Source: Chloroflexota bacterium
GTDB lineage: Bacteria > Chloroflexota > UBA6077
NCBI GenBank assembly: GCA_021788565.1
Contig: JAJYKO010000303.1
Location: forward strand, 1 to 6,820
Direction: 5' to 3'
DNA: 6,820 nt
The notes beneath the pieces were generated by a model. It searched no databases, was not told the DNA's origin, and saw nothing but the letters and a program-made list of their open reading frames with translations. The translations under genes were made by a program, and so were the position numbers. Below are positions 3,896 to 6,820 of this stretch, piece by piece (the stretch's first letter is position 1; each line of letters begins with the position of its first letter).

Positions 3896-6037
3896 ATGTC
3901 GGACGATCAGGAAATCACCCTCACCACGACCGTCAGAGATGTCATGGTTCGAAATCCTGGAGCCGAGGCGGTTTTCAACAGGCACGGCCTCACAGGATGC
4001 GGCGGTCCCAGAGGTCCCATCGAGCCCATCGGGTTCTTCGCCACGGTGCACCACGTGGACCCTGAGGTTCTGCTGAAAGAGCTCAACGAGTTGCCGGATG
4101 GTGTCTTCGCGGAGGTTCCTGCGGTTCCCGCTACCGCGGAGGACTCCGACATCTATCGCGTCTTCGTGAAGACAGCCATGACGATCGTGGTGACCGTAGG
4201 ATGTTCGCTGGGCGCCCTCAATTTGGCGAGCATGGCGCTGAACGGGATGACCAGCAGCGATTGGGAGGCGATCACCCAGGCTCACGGCCACGCGCAGATC
4301 TTCGGCTGGGTCGGCCTCTTCATCATGGGCATCACCTATCACGTCCTGCCCAGGCTCAAAGCAACACAGCTCCGGGGGCGCTCCTTCGCCGTGGCGTCAT
4401 TCTGGCTGATCGTCGTCGGGATTGCGCTCCGGTTCGTATCGCAGCCGCTGGCGGAATCGCCGTCCTTTGCCGGGATCATGGTGCTTTCCGCGCTGGCCGA
4501 ACTCGGAGGAGCTACCCTTTTCGTTTACGTCGTGGCCGCGACGCTCAAAAGTGCGTCGGCGAGCGACTTCTGGGACAAGTACCTGGTAGCGGCGTCAGGC
4601 TGGTTCTGGGTCTCCGCCGCAGCGACCGTGGCCCTGACTCTCTACGCCGCGACACACGGCCTATCAGTCATTCCTGCCAACCTCGATAGCCCCTATCTTC
4701 ACATGTCCCTGATGGGCTTCGTGGTGATGATGATATTCGCGTTCACTCTCCGCACTATCCCCGTCTTCATGGGGCTGAAGGAAACCAATACCCGAGCCTT
4801 CGACGTGATCTTCTGGATGCTGAACCTCAGCATCGTGCTCACCGATGGATCCGGTTTCGCGGATGCCTTCGCCGGCAGCAGCCTCTCATGGGTGATCGGC
4901 CCCATCGGGGCCGCCCTGGAGTACGCATCCATCCTCGGGTTCGTCTACTTCCTGGGGATCTTCGGAAGGGCCGAGAGGAACGTGGCCGAAGAGGGGGCAA
5001 GCCGCGGCTACGAGAAGTTCATCCGGGCAGGCTACCTGTGGCTGGTGATCGCGGCCACCATGATCGCCTCATTCACCGCCTACCAGACTGCGACCGGCCA
5101 CCCTGTGCCCCACTCTCTGGTTGGGGCCTACCGGCACGCCCTCACGGTGGGCTTCATCTCAATGATAATCTTCGGCATGTCCGCTCGAATCATCCCGGTG
5201 TTCACCGGGGTCCGGTTGCACAGCGACCTGATGCTCCTCGGCACATTCGTGCTGGTGAACCTTGGCAACGCCATTCGGGTGCTGACACAGCCGCTCGCGG
5301 ACCTGTTCGGGGGATCGGTTTTCGCACTGATGGGCGTGTCGGGCTTCATAGAAGTGACGGGCGTGGTGCTTTTCGTCGTCAACCTCTGGCGCACCATAGA
5401 TAGCCCCGTGGAGGAGGGCCTGCCCTTGGCCCAGGCTGGGGTGAACGGCGCCGCCACCGGAAGCATGATGGTTAGCGACGTGCTGGCCTCCCGCCCCGGC
5501 GCCCTCGAGATCCTCGCGCGCCACGGATTCACACAGCTCCGCAGCGCCATCGGAAGGCGGACTCTGGCGAAAGCGGTGACGCTGGAGGAAGCATGCCGGA
5601 TGAAGGGCGTGAGCCTCCAGGATGTGCTGGCAGAACTCAACGAGCCACAGGTCGCGCATCGCGCCCCGTCCAATGATCGCGCTGAGCAACCCTCCAGCCC
5701 GGCCCCTGGCTCGATATCAAACGGACGCTCTTCGGCATCGAAGGAGTTGGTAAGCATGGCCCTCAGGAGCTGCTACGACCCCGAGATAGCCGTGAACATC
5801 GTGGATCTGGGACTCGTGCGGGACATCGGCATCAACGGCGGGCTCGTGGAAGTGAGCATGACGCTGACAGCACCAGGATGTCCAATGGGCAGCCAGATAG
5901 TGAATGACGTGAGGGAGACACTTTCTCAGCTGCCGGGAGTTGAGGATGTGGTGGTGAATCTGGTGTTCGAACCGCCATGGACTCCGGACCTCATGAGCGA
6001 CCAAGCAAGGAAGCAGCTGGGAATGAAGATAGCCTGA
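3896..6037 (+). CDS. Fusion protein: DUF1858/ScdA-N-like – NnrS-like 12-helix membrane domain – DUF1858 – MIP18/SufT-like (DUF59)
   Basis: The protein has 713 residues. Residues 8-62 form a DUF1858/ScdA-N-like domain (VFNRHGLTGCGGPRGP, one Cys at 35). Residues 91-498 contain twelve hydrophobic segments of NnrS type, with QAHGHAQIFGW (128-138), YLHMSLMGF (267-275) and YRHALTVGF (412-420); NnrS is a heme/copper membrane protein of the nitrosative-stress response. Residues 524-581 form a second, Cys-free DUF1858 domain (ARHGFTQLR...TLEEACRMKGV). A Pro/Ser-rich linker (583-615) leads to a MIP18/SufT-like iron-sulfur assembly domain (616-713) with DPEIAVNIVDLGLV, TAPGCP (Cys661) and PWTPDLMS. An even helix count places all soluble domains on one side, presumably the cytoplasm. 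ATG 3896 is chosen because GGGAGGGAGG lies 6 nt upstream; the in-frame ATG at 3806 falls inside the palindrome and lacks such a site. Inferred role: protection or repair of iron-sulfur centres under NO/redox stress. Domains are confident; function is inferred. Confidence 0.9.
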   Translation: MSDDQEITLTTTVRDVMVRNPGAEAVFNRHGLTGCGGPRGPIEPIGFFATVHHVDPEVLLKELNELPDGVFAEVPAVPATAEDSDIYRVFVKTAMTIVVTVGCSLGALNLASMALNGMTSSDWEAITQAHGHAQIFGWVGLFIMGITYHVLPRLKATQLRGRSFAVASFWLIVVGIALRFVSQPLAESPSFAGIMVLSALAELGGATLFVYVVAATLKSASASDFWDKYLVAASGWFWVSAAATVALTLYAATHGLSVIPANLDSPYLHMSLMGFVVMMIFAFTLRTIPVFMGLKETNTRAFDVIFWMLNLSIVLTDGSGFADAFAGSSLSWVIGPIGAALEYASILGFVYFLGIFGRAERNVAEEGASRGYEKFIRAGYLWLVIAATMIASFTAYQTATGHPVPHSLVGAYRHALTVGFISMIIFGMSARIIPVFTGVRLHSDLMLLGTFVLVNLGNAIRVLTQPLADLFGGSVFALMGVSGFIEVTGVVLFVVNLWRTIDSPVEEGLPLAQAGVNGAATGSMMVSDVLASRPGALEILARHGFTQLRSAIGRRTLAKAVTLEEACRMKGVSLQDVLAELNEPQVAHRAPSNDRAEQPSSPAPGSISNGRSSASKELVSMALRSCYDPEIAVNIVDLGLVRDIGINGGLVEVSMTLTAPGCPMGSQIVNDVRETLSQLPGVEDVVVNLVFEPPWTPDLMSDQARKQLGMKIA

Positions 6038-6048
6038 CTCTGTGTTCT

Positions 6049-6105
6049 GAGACCCGAAGACGCGGCCGTGGAGCAGGTGGCTTCACGACCGCGTCTTCGG
6101 GTCTC
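6049..6105. terminator. Strong bidirectional hairpin between convergent genes
   Basis: GAGACCCGAAGACGCGG (6049-6065) and its exact reverse complement (6089-6105) form a 17-bp perfect stem. After one mismatch, CGTG (6067-6070) pairs with CACG (6084-6087), leaving a 13-nt loop. It lies 11 nt after the fusion gene's stop, between two genes that end towards each other, and should block read-through both ways. No T-run is present on either strand. The right arm is also the last coding stretch of the MarR gene. Confidence 0.75.
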
Positions 6106-6556
6106 GACATCGTCCGTCGCTCCACTCCTCGGCTAGCGAAACCACCTGCTTGAGGGCGCTCAGCGTACTCTGCCTGTCGTCCTCAGGAAGACGTTGCATC
6201 GACCTCCGCATGGCTTCTCGTCTCCGGCGGCGGACCTCCCCCGCGGCCTCGCTTCCAGCAGGTGTCAGGCGCACTCTGACCACCCTGCGGTCCTTGGGAT
6301 CCGTCACTCGCTCCACCAGCCCGCGCGTCACCAGCGAGTCGACCATTCGGGTCATGGTAGTTCCATGGAGCAGCATCTCATCCGCCAGACCATTCATCGT
6401 CACCTCGCCCAGGCGCTCCAGCCCCAGGAGCGTATTCGCCTGTGCAGAGGTAAGATGAAGGTCCGCCACAAGAATTCGGTCGGAACATTCGGTTAGACGT
6501 ATCAATCTGCGGGAGAGATCGTCGATTTGGTCAAGTATTATGTCCAGTGAAGCCAA
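6083..6556 (-). CDS. MarR-family transcriptional regulator
   Basis: At 157 residues the product has the usual MarR length. An N-terminal dimerisation helix (1-30) is followed by the winged helix (about 34-102): LTSAQANTLLGLERLGEVTMNGLADEM, recognition helix LHGTTMTRMVDSLVTRG (63-79), and the wing VERVTDPKDRRVVRVRLTPAG with its classic D-x-x-D-R-R motif (86-91). A basic helix (108-118) and a C-terminal helix complete the dimer fold. MarR proteins are cytoplasmic dimers that usually repress nearby genes and release DNA on binding a ligand or on Cys oxidation. Cys23, in the first helix, is near the position of the OhrR redox Cys, but no OhrR partner gene is present, so this is only suggestive. 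The start is TTG at 6556-6554 with AAGGTG 4 nt upstream; no in-frame ATG lies nearby. The last codons form one arm of the terminator hairpin. The target is unknown. Confidence 0.9.
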   Translation of the reverse strand: MASLDIILDQIDDLSRRLIRLTECSDRILVADLHLTSAQANTLLGLERLGEVTMNGLADEMLLHGTTMTRMVDSLVTRGLVERVTDPKDRRVVRVRLTPAGSEAAGEVRRRRREAMRRSMQRLPEDDRQSTLSALKQVVSLAEEWSDGRCRDPKTRS

Positions 6557-6584
6557 GTCACACCTTCTGCGTCCGTGATGATGT

Positions 6585-6614
6585 ATTGTAGGACCTGCGC
6601 CAGTCGGGTGTCAG
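6585..6614 (-). promoter_or_regulatory. Promoter for the MarR gene, overlapping the upstream gene's stop codon
   Basis: On the minus strand CTGACA (6614-6609, 5 of 6 matches to TTGACA) and TACAAT (6590-6585, 5 of 6 matches to TATAAT) are 18 bp apart. The start site would be near 6578, giving a leader of about 21 nt. The -35 box overlaps the TGA stop of the upstream gene, so the regulator can be expressed on its own. I see no clear perfect palindrome here for MarR self-control. Confidence 0.55.
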
Positions 6615-6820
6615 GCCGCGAGAACCTCCGCCAACTTCTCCACCCCCCGGCGGATCGTCTCCTCGGACATCCCCGCGTATCCAAGTACCAGTGCCGGGCC
6701 CAGACTGGCGCCGTAGTAGCACTGAGCGGCTGGATAGACCCCCACGCCGGCGCGGGCAGCCCGTTCAACCACATCGACTTCCTCGAAGTGCTCGGGCAGG
6801 AGCACCATGACAGATCGGAA
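6611..6820 (-). CDS. MocR-type PLP-dependent regulator/aminotransferase, C-terminal fragment (5' end outside window)
   Basis: The open frame runs from the right edge to TGA at 6613-6611 and shows 69 residues. Its pattern is the end of a MocR/GntR-aminotransferase (COG1167): FRSVMVLLPEHFEEVD, then AARAGVGVYPAAQCYYG, PALVLGYAGMSEETIRRGV and EKLAEVLAA. This matches the small C-terminal domain of fold-type I aminotransferases, where GVxVYP and LGYAGLSEEEI-type motifs are typical of MocR rather than of plain aminotransferases. Complete members carry an N-terminal winged helix and are 450-500 residues, so most of this gene is missing and the DNA-binding part cannot be seen. Such proteins often act as PLP-sensing regulators (PdxR-like) or as aminotransferases. 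The MarR gene starts 54 bp downstream on the same strand and could be read through from here, although it also has its own promoter. An ATG at 6808 within this frame is internal, not the start. Confidence 0.85.
   Translation of the reverse strand, partial: FRSVMVLLPEHFEEVDVVERAARAGVGVYPAAQCYYGASLGPALVLGYAGMSEETIRRGVEKLAEVLAA

Noticed and set aside
3737..4342. Minus-strand open frame of 201 codons
   Set aside because: It covers the divergent promoter region and is antisense to the start of the fusion gene, which has clear domains and a strong ribosome site.
5128..5757. Minus-strand open frames of 209 and 176 codons (the latter at 5159-5689)
   Set aside because: Both are antisense to the end of the membrane domain and the second DUF1858 domain; neither shows a family pattern.
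3896..6037. Active heme-copper oxidase subunit
   Set aside because: The helix 6-7 His set required for the copper B centre is missing; only the three repeat His residues plus His130 and His149 are present in this core.
6538..6774. Minus-strand open frame of 78 codons overlapping both the MocR end and the MarR start
   Set aside because: It reads the MocR coding region in the wrong frame; the frame ending at 6611 gives the clear MocR C-terminal pattern.

Overview
The window is high-GC bacterial DNA, densely coded, with several likely TTG starts and almost all gaps under 200 bp. The organism cannot be named from this alone. The mix of a secreted SH3b protein with a Thr/Pro-rich linker, a G-rich heptamer repeat array and an NnrS/iron-sulfur fusion would suit a Chloroflexota-type genome (for example a Dehalococcoidia/SAR202 relative), but that is a low-confidence inference.

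Layout. Bases 1-3715 hold four minus-strand genes. Read in the direction of transcription they are: an NYN-domain protein with a nonapeptide-repeat linker (2321-3715), a membrane-anchored SH3b protein (1699-2154), a small two-helix membrane protein (1184-1480), and a class I PLP aminotransferase cut off by the left edge (1-1046). The gaps between them carry hairpins and repeats, the most distinctive being a G-triplet heptamer array at 1082-1185. Bases 3716-3895 form a divergent promoter region with a near-consensus sigma70-type promoter facing left and an 18-bp Crp/Fnr-type palindrome facing right. Bases 3896-6037 encode one 713-residue plus-strand protein. It joins a DUF1858/ScdA-N-like domain, a 12-helix NnrS-like membrane domain, a second DUF1858 domain and a MIP18/SufT-like (DUF59) iron-sulfur assembly domain. 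A 17-bp perfect hairpin separates it from two convergent minus-strand genes, a MarR-family regulator (6083-6556) and the C-terminal end of a MocR-type PLP regulator/aminotransferase (6611 to the right edge).

How the parts may work together. The most interesting unit is the palindrome plus the fusion gene. NnrS proteins belong to the nitric-oxide/nitrosative-stress response, ScdA/DUF1858-type domains occur in iron-centre repair proteins, and MIP18/SufT domains serve iron-sulfur cluster maturation. The palindrome is centred 41.5 bp upstream of the start site predicted from a TAACAT -10 box, which is the classical class II position for a Crp/Fnr activator. A consistent reading is a one-polypeptide membrane system that protects or repairs iron-sulfur centres under NO or redox stress and is switched on by a Crp/Fnr-family sensor. 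The domain assignments are by pattern recognition; the joint function is inference.
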